From the NCBI GenBank assembly GCA_014549065.1, contig JACDOX010000001.1:4067887-4131886 (forward strand): a stretch of 64,000 bases of DNA, in the 5' to 3' direction. Origin of the DNA: Cardinalis cardinalis. Its lineage: Eukaryota; Chordata; Aves; Passeriformes; Cardinalidae. Of the stretch, positions 52,041-61,976 are shown piece by piece; positions within the stretch are counted from its first letter, which is position 1, and each line of letters starts with the position of its first letter. The position numbers and the translations under genes are program-made. Under the pieces are notes generated by a model that was not told the DNA's origin, made no database searches, and was given only the letters and a program-made list of their open reading frames with translations.

Positions 52041-55000
52041 GATAGGTTTTATTGGAGCTAATGATTTAAATGTAGCATGCATTCTTTTTATCAGGCACAG
52101 ACATAGCTCAAGAAATGGAATGTAATGGAAATATACTATTTATGAAAAGAATGACATATAGTAGGGCTTAATAAAAGATACTATTTANCCTATAAATACT
52201 GAAACAAGAAAAACACTTATTTGTGAGAAAGATTATTGCAGCGCTCAAAATCCAAGCAGCACAACAGGAAAGGAAAGATAAATGAGGCATTTAGTTCTCA
52301 TGTTATGCATATTACATGATATTCCCACCCACATTTTATAAACCAGAAAAGTATATTAAAAAATAGACCAATTATGCTTGTGATACATGATAATCATGAA
52401 TATGAAATTGTAGTCAAAATAGTTCCAATCAAACTATATTATTTGTTTATTTATTATTTTCTTTCTAGCACTACAAATGTCATAAAAGTTTTCAGCTTGG
52501 AATGTGGGTAAAAATGAAACATTCACANTATCTTTTTCAGAGGCTGGAAACCTCACACTTGCAAAGATTTCTGCTTTGGAATGTCTGTAATATGTGGAAG
52601 CCTTAATCCCACTCTAATTGGTACTTTACTAATTAGCTTGTGAGTGGAATTTTAATTAGATGCACAATAGGGGTTCTTACCTGCAGTGGAGGAGGTATTT
52701 CCTGGGAAGAGCAGTGAAGGGAAGAAGATACTGAAAGGAATCTATAGAAGACAAATATAATCTAACCCCTACTATAAGAAATGTATACATTAATTAATAT
52801 CTTTCAAAATTAGGTCTCTGGAAATGTATTCTGTTTTTCAAAGCACATTTGCTTTGTGATTTGCTTTTCTCCTGTGAAGAACAAATTGTACTTTTTTTTC
52901 TGTGACATGACTTGTGCTGTGAGCAACCTGAGAAATACTGGACCACAACTGTAGTTAATTAGCTCAGGGCCAGCCCCAGAGACTGAGGTGGACATATCAT
53001 GGGCTCAAAGCAGGAGTCTGTAATCTGAGCCGAAGAGTAGAGCTGTGTGCATGTGAGCTGGGTCACAGGGAGCAAGGCTGAAAAGGGAGATGCCCAGCAC
53101 ACTGACAGTGGCATTAGTTGGGCCTGGGCTGTAGCACATNGTGGAGTTAAAATGCAAGTGAAAAGCTTGGAAGATGCAGCTGAGTGAATTCCTGTCAATG
53201 GCGNCTCAGAAGTACCAGTACTCTGGTAGATGAACATCATCTATCACTTTTTTCTTTCAGGAAAAGACAGGAAAGAGGGATAGAATGTATCTGTCTGAAA
53301 ATACTGCCACCACTAGTGTTCTCATTAGCTTAATGGCATATANCCTTACAGAGAATTTTAGGATCGTCATTTGGGTGAAGGCTGTTTTAAAATCTGCAAA
53401 ATACCTAGTGCAAGAAGAGTCCGAAAAACATAAATCTGAAGTTCCTTCCTTCTCTGAGGAAGCCTGAGTTGTGTGTTTATAAATATAAAGTTATTTATCA
53501 GGCCTGGTAATCCCCATAAGCCCTAGCAGTGAAAAGGGTGATTCAATTTCAGAAGATAATGGGACATTCTGAAAAATGATGATCAGGTCCAGGGAATGTT
53601 TTTATGTGGAGAGATATAAACAGTAAAAGTAAAGGGAGGATGAATTGCAGAAAACAGAAAAACAGTTAAAGAATTATTATTTTCCCCCCCACTAAAGGGA
53701 CACTTTTACAACAGGCTTTCTGAAGGAAATGGAAAACATGCGGTACAATTTGCATGATTTGAAAAATACTTTTTGTTACTAAATTTTGACTGGNAAAATT
53801 CTTCCACATGGTGAATAAGGTCACAGGTGAGCCACATTCCATGCTCTGCTAGATATTTGAAAGCAATAGCTAAGGAATATTTTTCTCCTGGTGTCAATAT
53901 GAGGCAAGTGAGAATAAAGTTGCACCCCTTGTGTTTTCAATAAAACTTGTAGCAATCACTCTGAGAGCAGTAATTACTTCACAAATGTTAGAGNACATTG
54001 ATGGAATGAAAACAGCAAATTATTAACTGGAGAAACATCTGTAAGATTTAAGTGTCAGTTGTGTCAAGAAGTGGAANATGATGTCATCCTTGTGCCAAAA
54101 TCAAATTATCCCAATCTCAGTCAAATAACACAGGTAGTATGTGGTCTGAAATCAGGTTGCTCATTGTGGAATAATGCTGAATATTGGAGAAATCAGAGAA
54201 ATTTATGATGGCCTATAACCAACTCTACAAGCAAGAAATATTAATCAAAAATTGTGTTTGCTCTGAAGTATTCACTCAACTNNCCTGCCTAGTAAAATAT
54301 ATTATCTNTTCAAAGGGCTTTATTAACTCACCTGTCCTATGAGATCTGGTCATTTCCCNTGGCAAATTTGTCTCCTACTNTGAGTTACAGAGAGGAGTGG
54401 GGAGCTCAAGCCATGGTTAGTGGAATTATATTGCTTTTAATTTTTTATGGGAAGANATTTAAGGCTGATTCATGTAAAANAGACATTACTTCTTGCTGTC
54501 TAATTAAGATGCTAGTTGGGCCTGGCATGTCTTGAGGTATCTCATTTTGCAGGGAGGTTTGAGTCTTCCCTGACACCTCCAAGACACCAGCTACCTCAGA
54601 TCAAAGGCTGAGTGACCACTCCTGTGAAGCACTATCCTGAGAGCTGTTACCTCTGCAGAAGGGGAGGATACATTAGCTCAGACTTCATACCACGGCTACA
54701 CACATCCCTATCACTCCTGGACAAATGGGAGCCTACTTGAATTTGNGGTGAACTTGAATATCCCTGCAAAGAGGCTGCATCCATACCCTTTGCCTCCTTC
54801 CTGGTGGGACTGCTGCTCACATCACAAAACATCCACCATAGATAGCACTTTAGCAGAGTCTTTATCAGTACTCTGAGAATTGAATAGGCTGCTTGGAAAA
54901 GNCAATTATAATGTACCACCACTTCATTTGAACTGTGCAGTTTGAAAGGGAAAAAAAAATAAAAAACACAACAAAACACCTCTTATGTGATTGCCTTCCT

Positions 55001-56079
55001 GTCTTCATGAAATAAAAGGAAACTGGTTTTCTGTCTTGAGTTTTTTGGTGATGGTAGACTTCAGCATCCAGTACTTTTATCCTTCCTGTTGTATACATAT
55101 GGAAGTTTGCTATGGGATACAGTGCAGTATTTTTGATTGCAGGCTTATATAGAACATCTCCTTTATAACCTGGGTAGTGTGATGTTATTTTACACAGTCT
55201 AGTTGACATAAGGATGGAGATTAAAATGCAGGTCAGAAGTTCTAACCAGACTTGGNAGGCAGGAAAGGATATTGGTTCGACAGTGTAATTACCCATAGGA
55301 AGTGGTGATGCTGACACTAGTTTTAATTTTTTGAGTGCTGCTAAAGATGTTTATCTTCACTCTGAAAGCTTTGGTCTTTTATGGTTTGAATGCTGGCTGT
55401 GAGAGAAGCTGTCACTTTTCTCTCTNCTCTATCCAGCAGTAGTGCTCTTCAAAATAGTCGAAAGATTTTTTTCATCTGAAAACAGAAGGAAAATATATTC
55501 TTACTTCTGAGCCTTTTTGTGAAACTCATTTAACCAGAGATACACTGCCCTGAATTTGACTGAATATTGGGAGAGTGCTTGCTTGGGTAAATAACGTGTA
55601 TTATGTTATGGAGTAGAGATTTAATTGCTGTTGTTTGCTGGTTTTTTTTGTCTCCTCCACNCAGAATTGGCTAGAACGTAGTTTTTCAGACTATAAAATA
55701 ATATCCGAATCTTTTATGATTTCTTCTCTCTTACATAATTTAAACTGAGGATTCCTTATTTAAGAAAACCTAAAATGAATTTCAGAGCTTGTGTTATGTA
55801 AGCCAGTTAGTTACATCAAGCAGAAAAACTGAACACTGCCTTTGGGAGAGAGGGGCGGGAGGGGGAACAAATGCATGAAAGCAGAGTCCAGAGAATGGAG
55901 GACAGTTTAGGGACCAGGTTCTCCACGAAGCACNCCACAGAGAGGCTGGCAAGAGGCATTGGGTACACGTGGAGCACCAGTCAACCTCCAAGGTTCTTCA
56001 GGAGCAATTTTGGATGCTTATGTACGTATGTTCAGTCTGGGAATAATACTTAATGTTTGCACATGATTTTGTCTTCCAG
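52041..56079. other. Non-coding DNA upstream of DTNA first coding exon
   Basis: No recognised exon. The stretch is AT-rich, with a TAATTGG...ACTAATTAGCTTG...TTAATTAG cluster at about 52614-52660 that could be a regulatory element. The last bases (56060-56079) form the acceptor of the coding exon, ending TTTTGTCTTCCAG. A 5' untranslated exon could lie here or further upstream, but none can be assigned without transcript data. Confidence 0.55.
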
Positions 56080-56080
56080 A

Positions 56081-56147
56081 ATGATTGAAGATTGTGGGAA
56101 AAGAGGAAATACCATGGCAGAAAGAAGGCAGCTGTTTGCAGAAATGC
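56081..56147 (+). CDS. DTNA: Alpha-dystrobrevin, first coding exon (residues 1-22 plus 1 base)
   Basis: Dystrobrevin alpha is a cytoplasmic scaffold of the dystrophin-associated glycoprotein complex. It binds dystrophin/utrophin through coiled coils and recruits syntrophins at the muscle membrane and synapses. This exon starts at 56080, just after the acceptor TTTTGTCTTCCAG, and its ATG is at 56081. It encodes MIEDCGKRGNTMAERRQLFA then EM and the first base of an Arg codon. It ends before a perfect GTAAGT donor at 56148 (phase 1). The peptide fits the alpha paralogue: beta-dystrobrevin differs at several of these positions (KRGNTMAERR here against NKRKTMAEKR in my memory of DTNB). Residue 5 is Cys here; I recall Ser in mammals. 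A second in-frame ATG at codon 12 (56114) sits in ACCATGG, a near-optimal Kozak context. Untranslated first exons must lie upstream. Reading through the donor adds 49 unrelated residues before a stop at 56294. Confidence 0.95.
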
Positions 56148-56446
56148 GTAAGTACTTCCTGGAAATGTTTTGCTGTGATAGACCAAGCCAGTTACTATGC
56201 AGTGTCAGTAAAATTTATGCAAGCTTTCCACCTCAAATCTCCCTTGCACAAATGAATATCATGAGACCAAAACTGCGTGAAAATGGGCTGATTTGACCAA
56301 AGCNGGAAAGAGGGGTTTTCTACATCGGATTTTTTAATTGAATTATTTTAATCCGTAGTTTTCTTAAGACAAAGATGATGGAGTGCACAGGTTGCAATGA
56401 AGAGGGATAAAGGTCTCCAAAAGCTACATGTTTTTTTGGAGGTATC

Positions 56447-57023
56447 TGTAGCGGGTTGACCCCAGGCAGCTGCCAGACTCCCACATACTTGCTTAATCCC
56501 TCACCAGCTCCCAGCAGAATGGGAGAGAATATAGGGAGAGCAAAAGCAAGCGAACTCATTGCTTGAGATAAAGACTTCATTAGGTAACCGAAATAGAGGG
56601 AGNAAATTACAACAGAAACCAAGAGCCATTAATGGAAAGGTGGCTATTCCCCACTTCCCAAAAGCAGGCTGATGCCCAGCCACTCGTGGAACAGTGTCTG
56701 CCNTGGAAGACAAAACTCCCCACCCCCTTCCTTTCCTACCCCAGTTTTATTGCTGAGCATGACATTATTTGGTGTCGACTAACCTTTTGGCCAAGTGGGG
56801 CATCTGTCCCTGCTGTGTCTCCTCCCAGCCTCTTGCCCATCCCCAGACAGCCCTGGGAGGGGACAGAGTAGGAAACAGAAAAGCCTGGGTGCTGTGCAAG
56901 CGTTCTTCAGCAACAGCTGAAACAGCGGTGTGTTATCAACACATTTTAGCCACAGATCTGAAACACAGCACCATGCAGGCTGCTCTCAAGAAAGTTAACT
57001 GCATCTCAGCCAGACACAGTACA
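56447..57023 (-). mobile_element. Antisense ERV solo-LTR-like element in DTNA intron
   Basis: A 577-bp element whose + strand runs from TGTAGCGGGTTGACCCCAGG to CAGCCAGACACAGTACA, giving TG...CA termini in both readings. In the LTR's own direction (minus) it starts TGTACTGTGTCTGGC. It then has a TGTTGATAACACACCGCTG-type block and a segment reading CATGCTCAGCAATAAAAC, which sits where related bird LTRs carry their TATA box. It shares ordered motifs with the LTR at 51464-52040 and belongs to the same broad family, but the two differ too much to be one provirus, and the DTNA exon lies between them. It starts only 300 bp after the exon's donor site. Boundaries are fairly firm; target-site duplication is unclear (GGTATC before, GGGACTC after). 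Confidence 0.82.
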
Positions 57024-57551
57024 GGGACTCATGTACTTCATACCCCACTTCAGTGTAATTTTTTGTAGTTCCTAATGAAGTCTTGTGCTCCCTGCACGAT
57101 AGTGTGTCAGGGATGTACCATACCAACGATGTTCCTGCACTTCTGACAGTCATCTCTGNTTTCTCTCACAATCCACTGTTTGTCCAGGAAGTTCTGCTGT
57201 CAAGTTTGAGACTGTCACTGTGCTACTAGATTTACCTGAGTTTTGTGTGTAATTACTAAGCTTCCCCTGGCTCGTAGTAAACTATGACAGCAGCTCCTTG
57301 ATCACTGGTGGCAGACTAAGATGGGCATTACTGGGACTGGAGTTGTTGTGCATAATGAAAGGCCAGGTGTGTGCTGGTGAATTCAGCGTGTGTGAGCCCT
57401 ACATCTGAGCTCTCCAAATTAAAGACTTCCCACTCAGATGGCCTACCAAGAACTGGTTTGGCCCATTCTACAATGTCCACTAGCTCTGTTGTACCCTGTA
57501 CTTGTTTTAGCATCACACAGTGCTTCCTGTTGTAACTCATGAATATTTCTC

Positions 57552-57846
57552 ACTGATCTTTTCTCTCTGGTGCCCAATGACAGGACCTGAGGAAATGGAA
57601 TGAAGCTGTGTCATGGGAGGTCTAGGCTGGGTNTTAGAAAGGGATTCTTCACCCAGAGGGTGTTTGGGCACTGGAACAGGCTCCCCAGGGAAGTGGTCAC
57701 ANCACCAAGCCTGACAGAGCTCAAAAAGCATTTGGACAATACTGTCAGGCACATGAGGTGATTTTTGGGAGTATACTGTGCAGAGCCAAGAGTTTTACTC
57801 AATGATTCTTGTGGGTCCCTTCCAACTCAGGATATTCCTTGATTCA
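57552..57846 (+). mobile_element. CR1 LINE 3' end fragment
   Basis: A short 5'-truncated CR1 tail in sense orientation with DTNA. It contains the decayed end of ORF2 and 3' UTR: TTCACCCAGAGGGTGTTTGG, CACTGGAACAGGCTCCCCAG, GGAAGTGGTCAC, and the signature 3' end GTGGGTCCCTTCCAACTC followed by ATATTCCTTGATTC. That last motif is the octamer-repeat tail typical of CR1. No functional frame remains. Confidence 0.9.
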
Positions 57847-60139
57847 GTTGTATCTTGTGTACAGCACCTTGGAACCTTGGAGGGAGGTGTTNTATGTTGG
57901 CCAGAATCAAAAAATGNGTTTGTCCATTATCAGAACATACTGTAGTTTTATTATAATTACAGAGGGGCATTGATTTTTATCAGCTCAAGTCAGTGACATA
58001 GGTACCATTAATTTCAAATAGTTTTAAATGCTCCTAAAATATTTAGGATTTTGCTGTGAAAATTTGTGGTTTGTTTCCACAGTTTTGAAGGCTATTTTGA
58101 TGTTGGATTGTTTTGCAGGAGTTAAGGAGGTGTTGGGAAAACCAGCTGGAGGCAGAGGAGGGACTATTTTCCTGTATTACACACCAGTAGTTGTAGTCTA
58201 CTATTTTCTTCTTTCACATTTTAGTATTTTGGCATACTTCAGTCTGGTTTATCTCACATGTGCTTCCCTTTTCAGTTCGCCTGCCTCTGTTCCTCCACAT
58301 ACTACCTATGTACACAGAGAACTGGATGTTCCAACTAGGTAAAATGAGGGGAAAATATTAAGTCTTTGTGGACAAACTTAAATGTATTTTAGCCATCTTC
58401 ATAAAACACTGAATTTTGCATTCTGAGAGCCCCTCAGATATCACTGTGTGTGGAGGGTGTGCTTCACTGAAACCANAATTCATCCTGGGATCACATTCAG
58501 CTGTGTGCAAGCCCTCACTTTAACATGTGTAACAGAAACCATGTGCTCCTGATGCCCTACATATTGTGGTCCATGTAAAGCTTCTTAACATTCTGATAGG
58601 CATAAGCCTCTGGAAATAGGTAAACTCCACAACCTGCCAATATCAGAGGAAGAAAATTCATAATATAAAGGCTTTTGCCAGTGGTTTTGGCTCTTGGGAT
58701 CTACATCTGCAAGTCTGTGATTAAAACCCCACAATAATTTTACAAAGTGTTCCAGACTACACAAGATAGAAAAGAGGGAAAAAAAAAAAAGTAAATCTAA
58801 CTTTTCAAGCCTTTTTAAGTGGGAAGTTTGTCCTGAACAAGGAATAGAAGGATTTGATTCTGACTTTAAATTTCAACCATTGTTTATTTCCCCTGTATTT
58901 TGAGAGGTCCAGTTCGGCCTTTTTTGTTTCCTTTCCTTCAGAAGAGTCATCCTTCTAGTTCCAAATTACAAACATTTGTGAATTGATATCATAGTCATTA
59001 TCACCTTCTGTANAGTCCCGTGGTTAAAGCTTGTATTATAACTCAAAATGCTCTGTTGGACATGAAGCTTCTAGGTCTTAGTCTTACCTTAGTCTGACCT
59101 GACATGTCCAGGTATATCCACACTGATGAAGAGTTCAAAATATGCATCACTGTTGGCACATATTATCCAGNAAGAAAACAGCAGCCAAAGTTGCAGCGTG
59201 TCCCTTTGTTATTTTTGCAAACTGACAACAGTGTTGCTTGACATGAGCATATTCAAAGGAAACAGAATGAGGCACTGCCAGGAGGCAGAAGAAAGGAGAG
59301 GCCACTGGCAGTCCTGTAGGGAAGTTACAAATTTACTGTCTCATTTGCAATGCTCAGTCCTGGACATCTTTCCATTTGTTTATCAGGACTCTCCGTCACG
59401 TAAGTGATGGCACTTTTCTACAGAAGTTGTTTGACAAACAGATCTCTGACTGTAGCAAAGTGTGAATCATGACAAAATTAAATTGTCTATTCCAGGGTCT
59501 TATCAGCAACACCTACTCCCCAAATAATATCAAAATAATATATGTGTGCAAATAGTAAAATAGAAAAAAAAAGGTAACATTGGCCACAAATTTGTTTATT
59601 TAGGATTATTACTGCAACCTCAGAAGCTCAATGAGCCAGAGTCTCACTTTGCTTTCACTCTTGAAATTTTGTTATAAGGTTGAAGTTTTATAAAGGAGCA
59701 TTGGAAGTTTATTGATAGCTTCCACTGAAGAGGGCAAAAGTTACATTAATTTTACTTATTTTTCCTGTTAAAAAGGAAAAGCTTAGTGTTGCAAGCTTTA
59801 TCCTCCCTTTCATCTACAAAGAAATTTTCCTAAAGCTGTCAATGAGATACTAATGGAGAAGGAAAAAAACTGTATAATTTTAACAATAGTGGATATGATG
59901 GAACAAACTTCCAAAAATACTTTCCATACCTGATGTTAAGCAGTCAAAGGTAATTTCTCCTAGGAGTAGATGGTGTAACTGGCAAAAGGGAGTAGCTGGG
60001 AGCCTTGGGAAGACAGTGTGGGAGAATTTGGTCAGGAAAAGGGGAGACTTGGGGGAGAATAGAGAGTATCATTCTCATTTTCATGTCATAGGCAAGAGCA
60101 CATTTGAAAAATTTGGGTCCAAAGGATGACCTTGTTTAA

Positions 60140-61110
60140 GAAAGTGTGGTGAACAATGCTGCCAGAGGAAGAATGGAAGCTTCAGGCAAGNTTTATCAGG
60201 GAAGGAAGCCCTCCAATTGAGTCACAAGGTGCAGAAAGGATCCCNCTCACTCTAGAAACTCCTTCTCAGAGAGTAGTCTGAGTAGAGCTCGATCCAGTCC
60301 TAGTCCCAGACTTGGTCAAGAGTTTATTTCTTAAGCATTATATAGATGTAATTGATACTTTCTATGACTTCATCATGCAGGATTAAGGATAACAAACCAA
60401 ATATGTTTATAGNAATAAAATAAATCTTTATTTAATAATTGGTGATAATGATAACAATTAAGCTAAAATATTTTAATTAAAATTTTTTACCAGATAGTAT
60501 AGATATTTATAACTAATTGTATTGGGCACTATTTATGAAATAAATTATTTCAAAAATAGCTTAATAATTATTAAGTACAGATCAGTGTTACTCACCCATA
60601 TCACTGTGGGCAAATCTCTTCCACTTGGTCTGAAGGAATAGCCTTGANGGGTGTCCCCAGTCAAGGGAGCCGTTGCCACATTTGTATCCAGAAGGAAAGA
60701 GTTAGAAGTCCCTGCCATTAAAAAATGGAACTGAGCTTTTATGGTATAAAGTGGTGGACTGTCAGTCAGATGTTTCTAGGCTCCCCTTGCCAGCTCAGCA
60801 GCTTCAGATAAGTTATCAGTACTATGACTTGTTGCTTCCTTTATCAGGAACTTTGTGTGCCACCTCCTCACCAGTGCTGATTTCTGTCAGGCAAGACTGT
60901 TTTTCATGTCCCCAGAAGGTTTAGCTTCTGGGGTTGTNGAGTCAGNCTGGTCTCACCATTCCTGAACACCTGAAGCAGCATGATCCACCTTCTCCATCCA
61001 TCACTGATAACTTATGCAAATGGGAGAAANNTTGAGCTGTTTTACCCCCACTTAGACAGAGTATCCTGCTACAGATGCCAACGTGGCCATGTGTTCAGCT
61101 GAGAAATCTT
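60140..61110. repeat. Possible unclassified repeat with AT-rich core
   Basis: A block with sharp composition changes. It has a moderately GC flank (GAGTAGAGCTCGATCCAG, GGTCAAGAGTTTATTTC), a very AT-rich core at about 60330-60590 that includes AATAAAATAAATCTTTATTT, and a second mixed flank with GAGCTTTTATGGTATAAAG at 60735. This layout resembles a decayed LTR, and some phrases seem familiar from bird ERVs, but I cannot place it in a family and no TG/CA ends were confirmed. It may equally be ordinary intron sequence. Confidence 0.3.
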
Positions 61111-61895
61111 AAAGCATTTAGGAAGCTTGTGTAAAAGCAGGGCTGTATTCCACTCCTCTTGCATCCTGACTGCACCTTGTTTGGATGAGTTTGTTGGACA
61201 CTGTGCCAGGTTCTGCCCCCATACTGGCCCCTGTGTCCTGTCCTTGTTTGTGAGGTAGCTGCCACTTAGTTTGTTCCCATCTCTTGGACAGCTGCTTTGG
61301 AAATGTTACTGGATCTTTACGTTGCAGCAGCCAGGGCCAAGCTTTGTGTGGAGCACAGAGCTGACCCTCAGAGGTCTCCATTGCAGAGAACACACATCCA
61401 CAAAGTGGAGAAAGGCCCCACACCCCTTGTCATTGCCCCCTTCTGCAGATTGCCAAAAGTCTTTATGTTACAGCACAGTATGTTTTCTGATTGGGTTTGC
61501 TGGCAATACCTTGCCCTGGTGTGGCATGTCAGCTAAAGATATTTGTTATGAGCTTTTTTTGCCGAATATTAAAATTCAGCTGAGGCTTTCCGTGCTGTTG
61601 GAGCCTGGCCAGTGTGTCTTTTAGCCTGCAGCTTGACCAGATTGTTCTTCAAAGTGACAGACACAGTGGGCTGACTATTCCTTGCCTTCCTTTCTAAAAT
61701 TCTTTTAACACTGTANCTCCTGACATTCCCCTTGTTACTCCTCACTCCTCTCTACTCTCTCTGCAAAGGAGAGAGCCTTGAAAATTGTTAAACCGAGGCA
61801 GCTCGTGTGTCCTCTTTGTTCCCTGGCTTCCCTGCTAGCAAAGAGACGCACAGGTCGCGCTCCATCCAAATGTCACCGTTCTTCTCTTCCACTAG

Positions 61896-61976
61896 GGGCT
61901 CAGGATCTGGATCGCATCCGCTTGTCCACCTACCGAACAGCATGCAAGCTTCGATTTGTTCAGAAGAAATGCAACT
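61896..61976 (+). CDS. DTNA: Alpha-dystrobrevin, second coding exon (residues 23-49 plus 1 base)
   Basis: An 81-bp exon between acceptor TTCTCTTCCACTAG and donor GTAAGTATG. Its first two bases complete the Arg codon begun in the previous exon. It then encodes [20 protein letters not shown] followed by VQKKCN, and ends one base into the next codon (phase 1). This is the highly conserved start of the dystrobrevin/dystrophin EF-hand-like region (EF-hand_2 family in Pfam), which packs with the ZZ zinc-finger domain encoded further on. The QDLDRIRL segment supports DTNA over DTNB (QNFDVIRL, from memory). No stop or frameshift is present. The next codon starts with T and would be completed by an exon beyond the right edge of the window; Leu is expected there from the family. 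Confidence 0.96.

Larger units (their letters stand above)
56148..61895 (+). other. DTNA: DTNA intron between first and second coding exons
   Basis: A 5748-bp phase-1 intron beginning GTAAGT and ending CTTCTCTTCCACTAG, so a standard GT-AG intron with a pyrimidine tract. It holds the antisense LTR at 56447-57023, a sense CR1 3' end at 57552-57846, an AT-rich block at about 60330-60590 inside a possible further repeat, and otherwise unrecognised DNA (57024-57551, 57847-60100, 61120-61895). No alternative exon with DTNA similarity was seen. Confidence 0.92.

Noticed and set aside
56057..56296. Continuous frame starting upstream of the DTNA exon and running into the intron
   Set aside because: The first 8 codons lie in the intron before the acceptor and the last 49 follow a perfect GTAAGT donor. 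The real coding part is only 56081-56147.
51464..57023. A full provirus with the two LTRs as its ends
   Set aside because: The LTRs differ considerably, no retroviral internal genes lie between them, and a host coding exon does. They are better read as two independent solo LTRs.
56081..61976. Assignment to beta-dystrobrevin (DTNB) instead of DTNA
   Set aside because: Both exons carry alpha-type residues ([20 protein letters not shown]) where, as I recall, the beta paralogue differs.
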